Below, one piece after another: positions 1 through 8,241 of a DNA stretch of 64,000 nucleotides (position 1 is the first letter of the stretch; each line of letters opens with the position of its first letter). Source of the stretch: Roseomonas sp. KE0001 (lineage in GTDB: Bacteria > Pseudomonadota > Alphaproteobacteria > Acetobacterales > Acetobacteraceae); contig NZ_RCVQ01000005.1 of assembly GCF_016107285.1 (NCBI RefSeq), positions 62,001 to 126,000 of the forward strand. Reading direction: 5' to 3'. The notes under the pieces were generated by a model. The model was not told the DNA's origin. It made no database searches and worked only from the letters and a program-made list of their open reading frames with translations. A program made the position numbers and the translations under genes.

Positions 1-278
1 TTGAAGATCAGCAGGTCGGGTGCGAAGCCGCGCAGGGTCTCCAGCATCGCCGCCGAGGTCTTGCGATGCGGGATCGGTGGGGCCGGCAGGTCCTCCGGGC
101 AGAAGATGGTGTCCACCGCGCCGTCCAGGAAGCTCTCCCGTTCGATCGCGCGGCCGCCATGGATGCGGAAGGCGGCCGCTTCCACACCCATGCCACGCAG
201 GCGGGACAGGAAATGCAGCTCCCGAAGGGCGCCGGTCATCGACCGGTCGGCATGGCTCATGATCAGGGCGAGGCGCAT
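1..278 (-). CDS. Glycosyltransferase, N-terminal part (3' end cut by window edge)
   Basis: An open frame reads leftward from an ATG at 276-278 and runs off the window after 92 residues. It begins MRLALIMSHADRSMTGALRE, a short hydrophobic strand followed by a donor/acceptor-loop region. Later it has the pattern 'LETLRGFAPDLLIF', typical of the first Rossmann-like domain of GT-B glycosyltransferases. The divergent neighbour is a double glycosyltransferase, which supports a sugar-transfer role in surface polysaccharide or glycoconjugate assembly. The catalytic C-terminal half is outside the window, so family and substrate cannot be given. Confidence 0.55.
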   Translation of the reverse strand, partial: MRLALIMSHADRSMTGALRELHFLSRLRGMGVEAAAFRIHGGRAIERESFLDGAVDTIFCPEDLPAPPIPHRKTSAAMLETLRGFAPDLLIF

Positions 279-418
279 GGGTCGGGCGGCGGTCCCTGGC
301 TGGCGGAGATGGACGCCGCACCCTAGAACGGACTAGAAGCTTAAGGAAGTGTCACAACCCCACGCCGCGACTTCGCGTGGTTCCGCGTCTCTTCGTTGAG
401 GAAATGGCTGACCGTTCC
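279..418. promoter_or_regulatory. Divergent intergenic region between two glycosyltransferase genes
   Basis: This 140-base gap lies between two divergent starts and must hold both promoters. I see no convincing -35/-10 pair or operator. A GAGGA purine run at 398-402 sits 16 bases before the chosen start at 419 and directly abuts an alternative ATG at 404. Confidence 0.3.
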
Positions 419-2725
419 ATGCGTTTCCTGGTCATCTCCCCGACACCGAGCCATCCCGCCAATGCCGGCAACCGGCAACGGATCCAGGCGCTGCTGCGCG
501 GCCTGCGCCGTTTCGGCCATGGCATCGACTTCTGCTTCATCGCACGCGAGGCCGTCGCCGAGGAGGATCTGGCGGCGATGCGGGGCGCCTGGGATGAGGT
601 GATCCTGCTGCCGCACGACCGGGCCGCCGAGCGGCGCAGCCTGGGCGAGGTGTATGGCATCGACGACTGGTTCCAGCCGCCGGCCGCCGCGGCCCTGGCG
701 CAGCTGGCGGCCGAGCGGCACTACGACGCGGTCCTGGTCGAATATGTGTTCCTCAGCAAGGCCTTGGAGTATTTTCCCGAGACGACGCTGAAGGTCATCG
801 ACAGCCATGACGTCTTCTCGGGCCGGCAGGAGCGGCTGCGCGCCCTCGGCCTCCCGCCCGCCTTCTTCTACACCACCCCGGCGGAGGAAGGACGTGGCCT
901 GGACCGCGCCGATCTGGTCCTGGCCATCCAGGATGAGGAGAGGGCGCAGCTCGAGGAGATCACCCGCGCCGCGGTGGTGACGCTCGGCTTCGTGCCCGAT
1001 CCGCTTCCCGATGCGGCGCCGCGCCGGGAGGGCGGCGGGAGCGGGGTGGCCGGCTATCTCGGCAGCGCCAACCCGATCAACCAGGCGGCGCTGAAGGCCT
1101 TCCTGCGGGCGCTCGACCTGGACGCCGTGGCGCGGGAGGGCGGCAGGATCCGGATCGGCGGCGGTGCGGGGCAGGCGACGGCGGGGCTGGAGGGGCCGCT
1201 CGAGGTGGCGGGGCCCGTCGCCGAGGCGGCGCCCTTCTATGCCGGGCTCGACCTGGCGCTCAATCCGCACCAGGGCGGCACCGGGCTCAAGATCAAGTCG
1301 GTCGAGGCGCTGGCGCATGGCTGCCCGCTGATCGGCACCGCCGACGCCCTGCTCGGGCTGGAGCCGGAGGAGCCGTTCCACGCCGCCGCCGATGCCGCCG
1401 CCCTGGCCCCGGCGCTGCATCGCTTCCTGGCCGAACCCGCCTTCCGGGAGCGCGTGGCCGAGGGCAGCCGGCGCCTGTTCCACCGCTACGCCGCGACCGT
1501 CGGGCGGCAGATGGGCATCCTGCGCTCCCCCGCCGCGCTGCGCCTGGCCCTGGACCGGCCGCGCGTCCTGCTGGTCACGGACCTGCCGTTCTGGGAGGAG
1601 AAGCTCGGCAACCACGCGCGCATCTGCGAGATGCTGCGTGTCGGCCGGGAATGGCTCGACTTCGACCTGCTGGTCCTGCGCAGCCTCAGCCCGGCGGAGC
1701 GGGCGGCGGCGCGGCGCGTGGTGGGTGGCCGGGGCCGGGTCTTCTCCTTCCGCGACTACGCCCTTCCGGGTGTCGCGTGGATTGAGTCGTCTCCGCTGCT
1801 CAAGGGTTTCGAGAGGCGCCACTTCGCCCGCGTCTTCTTCGCCGCGCTGGAGGCGCATCTGGCGGCGCATCCCTGCGAGGCGGTGATCCTGGAATACATC
1901 CGGCTGAGCTATCTGCGCCATGCGCGGGGCCTGCCCCGCCTCACGGTGCTCGACACGCATGACGTGATGTCGCTGCGGGCGGAGAACTTCGCCCATTTCG
2001 GGCTGGACCATCACCTGCAGATCTCGGTGCAGGAGGAGCTGGCCATCATGGACAGCTTCGCCCTGGTCCTGGCCATCCAGGCCGCCGAGCATCGCTTCCT
2101 TGCCGACGCCCTGCCGGGGCGTGCCCTCTACCTGCCGCACAGCCTGCCGCACCGCTGCCGGCACGATGCCGGCCGGCCGGCGCGGCGTGTCGCCTTCGTC
2201 GGCGGCGACAGCCCGATGAACCGCGACGGGCTGCGCTGGTTCCTGGAACAGGTCTGGCCCTGCTTCCACGGCCATGAGGCCGAGCTCCACGTCGCCGGCG
2301 GGGTCTGCGCCTCCCTCGGGGCGGCGGCCGCGACGGCCGGCCGCGTCGTGCTGCATGGCGCCGTGGCGGATCTCGACCGCTTCCTCGATGCCGCCGACAT
2401 CGGCATCAACCCGGTCTTCTATGGCGGAGGCCTGAAGATCAAGACCGTGGAATACCTCTGCCGCGGACTGCCCGCGGTGGTGACGCAGGAGGCGGTGCAC
2501 GGCATCGAGGGGGGCGAGCCCGGCGCCTATCGCCTGGCCCGCTCGCGGCGCGACTTCGTGGCGGAGCTCCATCTGCTGCTGACCGACACCACGGTCCGGC
2601 AGCAGTGTTCGGAGGCGGCCTACCGGCTGGGGCGGCGGCAGTTCAGCCGGGCGGTGTCCGGCCAGGCTCTCCGGTCCCTGGCCGATCTGGCCCGGGCGGA
2701 GCGGCGGGAGGCCGCCGCTGCCTGA
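419..2725 (+). CDS. Tandem double-domain glycosyltransferase (two GT-B / GT4-like units)
   Basis: A 768-residue protein built from two similar glycosyltransferase units. Unit 1 opens MRFLVISPTPSHPANAGN, has 'VIDSHDVFS' near residue 125 and the GT4-type nucleotide-sugar signature 'GTGLKIKSVEAL' near 286. Unit 2 starts near 382 with 'RVLLVTDLPFWEEKLGNHAR', has 'VLDTHDVMS' near 510 and 'GGGLKIKTVEYL' near 669. Both units keep the C-terminal donor-binding motif, so both may be active. No signal peptide or membrane segment is evident, so the enzyme is probably cytosolic. Sugar donor and acceptor are unknown. The start is uncertain: an in-frame ATG at 404 and GTG at 377 are alternatives; 419 is chosen because the first beta strand begins there. 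Confidence 0.8.
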   Translation: MRFLVISPTPSHPANAGNRQRIQALLRGLRRFGHGIDFCFIAREAVAEEDLAAMRGAWDEVILLPHDRAAERRSLGEVYGIDDWFQPPAAAALAQLAAERHYDAVLVEYVFLSKALEYFPETTLKVIDSHDVFSGRQERLRALGLPPAFFYTTPAEEGRGLDRADLVLAIQDEERAQLEEITRAAVVTLGFVPDPLPDAAPRREGGGSGVAGYLGSANPINQAALKAFLRALDLDAVAREGGRIRIGGGAGQATAGLEGPLEVAGPVAEAAPFYAGLDLALNPHQGGTGLKIKSVEALAHGCPLIGTADALLGLEPEEPFHAAADAAALAPALHRFLAEPAFRERVAEGSRRLFHRYAATVGRQMGILRSPAALRLALDRPRVLLVTDLPFWEEKLGNHARICEMLRVGREWLDFDLLVLRSLSPAERAAARRVVGGRGRVFSFRDYALPGVAWIESSPLLKGFERRHFARVFFAALEAHLAAHPCEAVILEYIRLSYLRHARGLPRLTVLDTHDVMSLRAENFAHFGLDHHLQISVQEELAIMDSFALVLAIQAAEHRFLADALPGRALYLPHSLPHRCRHDAGRPARRVAFVGGDSPMNRDGLRWFLEQVWPCFHGHEAELHVAGGVCASLGAAAATAGRVVLHGAVADLDRFLDAADIGINPVFYGGGLKIKTVEYLCRGLPAVVTQEAVHGIEGGEPGAYRLARSRRDFVAELHLLLTDTTVRQQCSEAAYRLGRRQFSRAVSGQALRSLADLARAERREAAAA

Positions 2726-2751
2726 TCCACGGAAAATACTTCAGGATCAGG
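2721..2751. terminator. Hairpin overlapping the stop of the double glycosyltransferase
   Basis: CCTGATCC at 2721-2728 and its exact complement GGATCAGG at 2744-2751 flank a 15-base AT-richer loop. It spans the stop codon in the convergent gap before the DUF1501 gene. No T-run follows, so intrinsic termination is only suggested. Confidence 0.4.
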
Positions 2752-2790
2752 TGCTTATGACGGTCCTTTAAGGCTGGAAGCCAAAGGCGA

Positions 2791-4008
2791 TCAGCCCCGC
2801 AGCAGGCCCGCCTCCGGTGCCACTTCGCCGCTGTCCGGAAAGGCGGCGGCAATGGCCCTGGCATCGAGGCCGAGATGATCCCGCAACAGGCCCTTGGCGA
2901 TGGCCCGCAGATCCCGCGTCGGCTGCAGGTCGCGCTTCTCGTAGAGTTGGGACTCCGCCAGGCCCGGCCAGTCCGCCAGCACCCGGCCACCGCGTATCGC
3001 GCCGCCGGCGAGCAGCGCCGCGCCGCCGGTGCCATGATCGGTGCCCTTGTCGCCATTGGCGCGGGCGGTGCGGCCGAACTCGGTCATCACCAGGATGGCG
3101 GTCTGGTTCCACGCCGCCTCGCCGAGCGTTTCGCGCAAGGCCATCAGCCCCTCGTCGAGCTGGCCGAGCACGGGATCCATGCGCCGCGTCTGGTCGACGT
3201 GGGTGTCCCAGCCGCCCATCTCCAGCGCGGCGACGCGCGGCCCGCCTGGTGCCGCCAGCAACCGTCCGGCGGTGCCGGCCAGCGCCGCGAAGCCGCCCTT
3301 GGCCGGCGGCGCCCCGCCCAGCACGCCCTCGGCATAGCCGCGCCCGCGCAGCCCCTCCCGCAGGGAGGGACCCAGCAGCGGATCGGCATGCAGCAGGTCC
3401 GCCATCCGGGCGTAGAGGTCGGGATCCGGCCGCAGCCGGCGCGGGGGCGCCCACATGCCCACCGGCTGCGGTCCGCGCATCAGCAGGGGCAGGTCGAGGC
3501 CGAGGGCGAGTGCCGCCTCGGGCCGTCCGGCCGGCCGCGCGGGCAGGCCGGCCAGGGCGCGGTTGAGCCAGCCGGAGGAGAGCCGGTGGTCGGTGCCGCT
3601 CTCCATCATGTCCTGCGCCTCGAAATGACTGCGGTTGCGGTAGGGGCCGGCCACGGCGTGGATCGGCAGCAGAGACCCTTCCCGGAAGCAGCGGTGCATC
3701 CCGCCCAGCCGGGGATGCAGGCCGAAGAAGCCGCCGCACTCCAGCAGGCCATCCTCCTGCCCCGGCTCGGGCAGGGCGACGGCGCCGCGCAGCGCGCGGT
3801 AGTCGGGATCGCCATAGGGGGCGAGCAGGGCCATGCCGTCCATCGCCCCGCGCAACAGCACCACGACGAGGCGGTGCTCGGCATGGCTGGCCGGCGGGGC
3901 GCCGGAGGCCAGGGCCAGGCGGGCATTGCCCGCCACGGCCAGGGCGGAGAGGCCGAGCAGAAGGCCACGCCGGCCGAGGCGCGGCAGATGAGGATTCGTC
4001 TGGCTCAT
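2791..4008 (-). CDS. DUF1501 family Tat-exported protein
   Basis: A 405-residue protein with a twin-arginine leader near residues 12-33 (GRRGLLL followed by an alanine/leucine-rich stretch ending ALASGA). The body matches DUF1501: 'VVVLLRGAMDGMALLAPYGD' near the N-terminus and 'VMTEFGRTARANGDKGTDHG' in the C-terminal half, where the His/Asp/Glu pattern resembles alkaline-phosphatase-fold metal sites. Biochemical function is not established. It overlaps the upstream DUF1800 gene by four bases (ATGA), so the two are translationally coupled. This pairing recurs in many bacteria and suggests a shared periplasmic task. Confidence 0.88.
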   Translation of the reverse strand: MSQTNPHLPRLGRRGLLLGLSALAVAGNARLALASGAPPASHAEHRLVVVLLRGAMDGMALLAPYGDPDYRALRGAVALPEPGQEDGLLECGGFFGLHPRLGGMHRCFREGSLLPIHAVAGPYRNRSHFEAQDMMESGTDHRLSSGWLNRALAGLPARPAGRPEAALALGLDLPLLMRGPQPVGMWAPPRRLRPDPDLYARMADLLHADPLLGPSLREGLRGRGYAEGVLGGAPPAKGGFAALAGTAGRLLAAPGGPRVAALEMGGWDTHVDQTRRMDPVLGQLDEGLMALRETLGEAAWNQTAILVMTEFGRTARANGDKGTDHGTGGAALLAGGAIRGGRVLADWPGLAESQLYEKRDLQPTRDLRAIAKGLLRDHLGLDARAIAAAFPDSGEVAPEAGLLRG

Positions 4009-5339
4009 CGGCGCTGGAACTCCGGGCTGGCGAGAAGCAGGGCGATGGCATCGCGCGGGGCGCCGGCCCGCCGGACCGCGGCGCGCGTCTCGGCCGAGGC
4101 CAGGAGGCCGAGTGCCGCCTCCAGCAGCGCCATGGGCTCGGCGCGGGTGAAGCGGCCCGCCAGGTCGTAGGACCAGTCCAGCCGGCGCAGCAGCGGCTCG
4201 GGTCCCAGCCAGGCCGAGGCCAGGTCCGGCCAGCCATTGGGTTGCGGCGCCACCCAGAGCGGCTGGTTCAGCGCGTGGCAGGCGCCGAAGGCGAAGCGGG
4301 CCAGGCGTTCGCCCTCGGCGCCGCAGGCACGCAGGGCGGCGACGATGTAGTCCTGCGGCGCCCGCAGCTTGCCCAGGGGCGGCGCCCAGGCCTCCGGCAG
4401 GCGGGGCAGGGCACGGGACACGGCCAGCAGGTCGCCCCCCGTGTCGCGCAGCACCGCCTCGATGCGGGCCACGGCGGCGGGCGGCGGGTCGTCGGCCACG
4501 AAGTGCCGTGCGAGCTTGACGGCGAGGTGCCGGTGCGTCGCCGGATGCTCGGCCAGGAAGCGCAGCGCGGCCTCGCTGGCGGCCTCGCCCTCCTCGAAGC
4601 GCCGGCCCATCAGCGTCTTGGCGCCCGGCTCGTGGTTGGCGACGCGGAACACGGCGCCGAAGGGCTCGCGGTTCCGCTGCACGCCCCAGCCGGTGAGCAG
4701 CCGGGCGAAGGCGGTGACATCCGCCTGGGTATAGCCGGACGCCGGGCTGACGGTGTGCAGTTCCAGGATCTCGCGCGCCAGGTTCTCGTTCAGCCCGCGC
4801 CCGCTGCGCCGGCCGAAGCGGCTGTTCGGGCCGACCGAGGAGTTCTGGTTGAGGTAGCTCAGCATGGCCGGGTGCCGCTCCACCGCCAGCAGCATCTCCG
4901 TGAAGCGGCCGGTGACATGCGGGCGGATGGCGTGCCGCACGAAGTCGGGCAGCGCCGCCGTGACCCCCGTGCCGCCGCGCTTGCTGACGGTGAAATGATT
5001 GGTCCAGAACGCCACCAGGCGCTCGCGATAGGGTGCCTCGCTGTCGATGCGCCAGCCGAGCGCGGTGCTCGCCTCATCGACGAAGTAGAGCTCGAGCGGC
5101 CGCTTCTGCCCCGGCTCGAAGGGCCGCATGGCATCCTGCTCCGCCCAGATGCGGTAGCCCTCGGCGAGATCGCCGGGCGTGGATCGTCCCGGCGGGGCCG
5201 GCGGGGCCGGCGGCGCGCGGTCCGGCGCCTCGAGCTGGGCGTCGAGCCAGGCCAGGGGATCGGCCGGCGGAGGGCGATCCGGCCGGAGGCCCAGGCCGAA
5301 GCGGATCTCGGCTTGCAGAGGCGAAGCGGCGGAGGACAT
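4005..5339 (-). CDS. DUF1800 domain-containing protein
   Basis: A 444-residue protein that reads as a full DUF1800 member. It has 'FWTNHFTVSKRGG' near residue 120, 'NENLAREILELHTV' near 185 and 'YTQADVTAFARLLTGWGV' just after, the most conserved blocks of the family. No clear signal peptide is seen. It is the first gene of a two-gene leftward operon with DUF1501. The function of DUF1800 proteins is not known. The start ATG at 5337-5339 is the only convincing one near the conserved N-terminal 'FGLG' block. Confidence 0.88.
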   Translation of the reverse strand: MSSAASPLQAEIRFGLGLRPDRPPPADPLAWLDAQLEAPDRAPPAPPAPPGRSTPGDLAEGYRIWAEQDAMRPFEPGQKRPLELYFVDEASTALGWRIDSEAPYRERLVAFWTNHFTVSKRGGTGVTAALPDFVRHAIRPHVTGRFTEMLLAVERHPAMLSYLNQNSSVGPNSRFGRRSGRGLNENLAREILELHTVSPASGYTQADVTAFARLLTGWGVQRNREPFGAVFRVANHEPGAKTLMGRRFEEGEAASEAALRFLAEHPATHRHLAVKLARHFVADDPPPAAVARIEAVLRDTGGDLLAVSRALPRLPEAWAPPLGKLRAPQDYIVAALRACGAEGERLARFAFGACHALNQPLWVAPQPNGWPDLASAWLGPEPLLRRLDWSYDLAGRFTRAEPMALLEAALGLLASAETRAAVRRAGAPRDAIALLLASPEFQRR

Positions 5340-5489
5340 GCACGCCAGGGTAGCAAGGCCAACGGGGCTTCCGTCCAGCCACAGAATGTTGCAGCGCCGC
5401 GACCGCTGTTCATTCCAGCGTGACCGCGCCTATCTTGGAAGGAGAGGCAGGGCGGCATCGCGGCGGCCGCCGACGGAGTTGAGACAGGA
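5340..5489. promoter_or_regulatory. Divergent promoter region between DUF1800 and cbpA
   Basis: A 150-base gap between divergent starts. Toward cbpA there is a possible -35 TTCATT (5409-5414) and -10 TATCTT (5431-5436) separated by 16 bases. I do not see a convincing heat-shock (RpoH) promoter. The cbpA start is preceded by an AGGA motif at 5486-5489, which is close to the ATG. Confidence 0.3.
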
Positions 5490-6455
5490 ATGGCGGCCAA
5501 GGATCCCTATCAGGTGCTGGGCGTGGCCCGGACGGCGGGTGAGGACGAGATCCGCTCCGCCTACCGCAAGCTGGCCAAGCGCCACCACCCCGATCTCAAT
5601 CCCGGGGACAAGGCGGCCGAGGAGCGCTTCAAGGAGGCCTCGGCCGCGCATGCGCTGCTGTCCGACGCGGAGCAGCGGGCCCGCTACGATCGTGGCGAGA
5701 TCGACGCGGCGGGTCAGGAGCGGCAGCCGGAACACGCCTCCTACCGCAGCTATGCCGAGGGCGGGCAGGGACCGCGCTACCGGCCCGGCGCGGCGGGCGC
5801 GGGTGCCTCCGGCGCCTATGCCGGCTTCGACCCCGAGGATCTGGGCGACATCTTCGCCGACCTGTTCGGCAGAGGCCAGGGGCCGGGACAAGGCCCGGGC
5901 CGGGGCGGCGCCGGTCCCCGCCAGGGCCGCGACGAGCACTACCGGCTGGAGCTGGACTTCCTCGACGCGGTGAACGGCGGCACGCAGCGCCTGACGCTGC
6001 CCACCGGCAAGACGCTGGAGGTGCGGGTGCCGGCCGGCATCGAGGAAGGGCAGATCCTGCGCCTGCGCGGCCAGGGCGGCGCCGCCGGGCCGGATGGCAA
6101 GGCGGGGGACGCGCTGATCGAGATCGGCATCCGTCCGCACGCCATCTTCCGCCGCGAGGGCAACGACATCCAGCTGGAGGTGCCGGTGACCTATTCCGAG
6201 GCCGTGCTCGGCGGCAGGATCACGGTGCCGACGCCGGGCGGGCCGGTCAGCGTCACGGTGCCCCGCCACTCCGACAGCGGCACCCGGCTGCGGCTGCGCG
6301 GGCGCGGCGTACCGGCGCACGGCGGGCGGCCGGCGGGCGATGCCTATGTCTCCCTGCGCATCGTCCGGGGCGAGGTGGATCAGCGGCTGGAGGACTTCCT
6401 GCGGGAGTGGAGTGCGGAACACCCCTTCAATCCGCGACAGGGCATGGTGGATTAG
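5490..6455 (+). CDS. cbpA: CbpA-type DnaJ co-chaperone / curved-DNA-binding protein
   Basis: A 321-residue class II J-protein. The N-terminal J-domain (residues about 5-70) carries the essential HPD tripeptide in 'KRHHPDLNPGDK' and ends with 'RARYDRGEID'. A Gly-rich linker (about 85-150) follows. The two beta-barrel substrate-binding domains begin at 'HYRLELDFLDAVNGG'. The Cys-rich zinc finger of classical DnaJ is absent, which fits CbpA. J-proteins of this type stimulate DnaK ATPase and can bind DNA. The next gene encodes a CbpM-like modulator, the usual partner of CbpA, which supports the symbol. Confidence 0.88.
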   Translation: MAAKDPYQVLGVARTAGEDEIRSAYRKLAKRHHPDLNPGDKAAEERFKEASAAHALLSDAEQRARYDRGEIDAAGQERQPEHASYRSYAEGGQGPRYRPGAAGAGASGAYAGFDPEDLGDIFADLFGRGQGPGQGPGRGGAGPRQGRDEHYRLELDFLDAVNGGTQRLTLPTGKTLEVRVPAGIEEGQILRLRGQGGAAGPDGKAGDALIEIGIRPHAIFRREGNDIQLEVPVTYSEAVLGGRITVPTPGGPVSVTVPRHSDSGTRLRLRGRGVPAHGGRPAGDAYVSLRIVRGEVDQRLEDFLREWSAEHPFNPRQGMVD

Positions 6456-6458
6456 GCG

Positions 6459-6809
6459 ATGATCACCATCGAGACTCTCTGCCACAGTATCCAGGGGCTG
6501 CGCGGCGAGGAGGTGGAACTCTGGATCGGCCGCGCTTGGCTGCGCGCCGAGGGCGGCCCCGGCCACTACCGCCTGCGCGAGATCGACGTGGCGCGCGCCC
6601 GGCTGATCCACGAGCTTCGCCAGGGCCTGGCCCTGGATGAGGAGGCGATGCCGGTCGTGCTCTCCCTGCTGGACCAGCTCTACAGCGCCCGCCGCCAGAT
6701 GCGCCGCCTGCGTGCGGCGCTGGACGCGGCCGATGCCGGGACGCGGGACCGCATCCTGGCGGCCCTGCGGATGGCGGAGGCCGGGGCCGAAGGGGCAGGC
6801 CCAGGGTGA
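6459..6809 (+). CDS. cbpM: CbpM-like chaperone modulator
   Basis: A 116-residue protein starting three bases after cbpA. The N-terminal 'YRLREIDVARARLIHELRQG' is the MerR-like helix-turn-helix of the CbpM family. A helical C-terminal part ('LSLLDQLYSARRQMRRLRAAL') is likely a short coiled coil. In E. coli CbpM binds the J-domain of CbpA and inhibits it. The cbpA-cbpM order here is the same. Sequence similarity is moderate and the call leans partly on position. Confidence 0.75.
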   Translation: MITIETLCHSIQGLRGEEVELWIGRAWLRAEGGPGHYRLREIDVARARLIHELRQGLALDEEAMPVVLSLLDQLYSARRQMRRLRAALDAADAGTRDRILAALRMAEAGAEGAGPG

Positions 6810-7591
6810 TGGCGGCGGGGCGGGGGGAGGAGCGCCACGCCGCGCGCCCCGGGCCGCGGCTGCTGATCGCCGAGGCGAGCGAGGCGCAGTTCGGCCTGAC
6901 GCTCACCTTCATCGCCGGCGCCATCAATGCCGGCGGCTTCATGCTGGTCGGGCAGTACACCTCGCACATGTCGGGCAATGTCTCCGCCATGGCGGACCAT
7001 CTGGCGGTGGGCGGCGTGGCGCTGATGCTGGGCGGGCTCGTGGCGCTGCTCGCCTTCCTCGGCGGCGCGGCCACCGCGGCCCTGCTGGTGAACTGGGGCC
7101 GCCGCCGCTTCCGGCGCAATCCCTTCGCCGCGCCGCTGCTGCTGGAGGTCGCGCTGCTCGCCGCCTTCGGCCTGCTGGGCGCCTGGGCGCAGAGCGAGCG
7201 CGTGGCGATCCCCGCCGTGCCGTTGCTCTGCTTCCTGATGGGGCTGCAGAACGCCACCATCACCAAGATCTCCGGCGCGCGCATCCGCACCACCCATGTG
7301 ACCGGCATCGTCACCGATATCGGCATCGAGCTCGGCAAGCTGGTCTACTGGAACCGCGACCGCCGGACGCCGGACCGCCCCTTCATCCGCGCCGACCGGG
7401 CCAAGCTGCGCCTGCTCCTGGGGCTGCTGGCCAGCTTCTTCGGCGGCGGGGTGGCGGGGGCGCTCAGCTTCGGCCATCTCGGCTTCGTCTCCTGCGTGCC
7501 GCTGGCCTGCATCCTGCTCCTGCTGGCCAATGCCGTGGTGCGCCCGGACCTCTCCCCGGCGGCGCTGCGACGGCATCAGGCCCAGGGCTGA
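6809..7591 (+). CDS. YoaK/DUF1275 family membrane protein
   Basis: About 260 residues with roughly six hydrophobic segments. The opening 'FGLTLTFIAGAINAGGFMLVGQYTSHMSGNV' region (residues about 29-60) is the DUF1275 hallmark, with the conserved TSHMSGN. A second conserved block is 'CFLMGLQNATITKISGARIRTTHVTG', given here only in part by its core QNATITK and RTTHVTG. The function of YoaK proteins is unknown; transport has been suggested. ATG at 6809 overlaps the cbpM stop by one base; a GTG at 6806 is the alternative start. Confidence 0.85.
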   Translation: MAAGRGEERHAARPGPRLLIAEASEAQFGLTLTFIAGAINAGGFMLVGQYTSHMSGNVSAMADHLAVGGVALMLGGLVALLAFLGGAATAALLVNWGRRRFRRNPFAAPLLLEVALLAAFGLLGAWAQSERVAIPAVPLLCFLMGLQNATITKISGARIRTTHVTGIVTDIGIELGKLVYWNRDRRTPDRPFIRADRAKLRLLLGLLASFFGGGVAGALSFGHLGFVSCVPLACILLLLANAVVRPDLSPAALRRHQAQG

Positions 7592-7604
7592 GGACCATCC
7601 TCCG

Positions 7605-8099
7605 ATGTTGATGGACGAAATCGACCAGAAGCTCCTGGCGCTGCTGCAGCAGGACGCCACCCTGCCGATCGCGCAACTGGCCGACCGGGTGGGCCTGTCG
7701 CCGACGCCCTGCTGGAAGCGCATCCAGAAACTCGAGGCGGCGGGCGTGCTGACCGGGCGGGTGGGCCTGGTGGCGCCGGACAAGGTGGGCCTCGGCCTCT
7801 CGGTCTTCGTGGCCATCGAGGCGGGCGATCACTCCCCGGAATGGCTGGAGCGCTTCGCCACGCTGGTGCGGCAGATCCCCGAGATCATGGAGGTCTACCG
7901 CATGGCCGGCGAGGTCGACTACATGCTGCGGGTGACCGTGCCCGACATGGCCGCCTTCGACAGGCTCTACAAGCGCCTGATCGCCAGCGTCCCGCTGCGC
8001 AACGTCACCTCGCGCTTCGCCATGGAGCGGATCAAGCACACCACCGCCCTGCCGCTGGAGGCCGGTGCCTTCCGCCGGCGCGGCGGCGATGAGGGATAG
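7605..8099 (+). CDS. Lrp/AsnC family transcriptional regulator
   Basis: A 164-residue regulator. Residues 5-60 form the AsnC winged helix-turn-helix ('IAQLADRVGLSPTPCWKRIQ'). The remainder is the RAM/AsnC effector-binding domain ('EVYRMAGEVDYMLRVTV'). The 'SPTPCWKRI' recognition helix is typical of a subgroup that responds to amino acids. ATG at 7605 is used; an in-frame ATG at 7611 is also possible. It lies just before the sulfonate-type operon and could regulate it, but the target is not shown by the sequence. Confidence 0.9.
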   Translation: MLMDEIDQKLLALLQQDATLPIAQLADRVGLSPTPCWKRIQKLEAAGVLTGRVGLVAPDKVGLGLSVFVAIEAGDHSPEWLERFATLVRQIPEIMEVYRMAGEVDYMLRVTVPDMAAFDRLYKRLIASVPLRNVTSRFAMERIKHTTALPLEAGAFRRRGGDEG

Positions 8100-8166
8100 A
8101 TTTCCTCGGCGGGCCGCCTTCGGGGAATAATCATCTCCCTGCGCCGCAGAATTCGAAAATAGCGCC

Positions 8167-8182
8167 TATTTATCGGTAAATA
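8167..8182. promoter_or_regulatory. AT-rich palindrome upstream of the sulfonate-type operon
   Basis: TATTTA (8167-8172) and TAAATA (8177-8182) form a perfect 6-4-6 inverted repeat around TCGG, in an otherwise GC-rich 142-base gap (8100-8241). Two copies of GCGCCTA flank it (at 8162-8168 and about 8188-8194). This looks like an operator or promoter core for the gene at 8242. The Lrp-type regulator next door is a candidate binder. Confidence 0.4.
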
Positions 8183-8241
8183 CAGCGCGCCTACCTTCCG
8201 ATCTCGCGTCTCGCCCCGCCCTATCGGAAGGTTCCGCTCGC

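Noticed and set aside
341..2572. A 743-codon minus-strand frame opposite the double glycosyltransferase
   Set aside because: No recognisable motif; the amino-acid composition is typical of antisense of GC-rich coding DNA.
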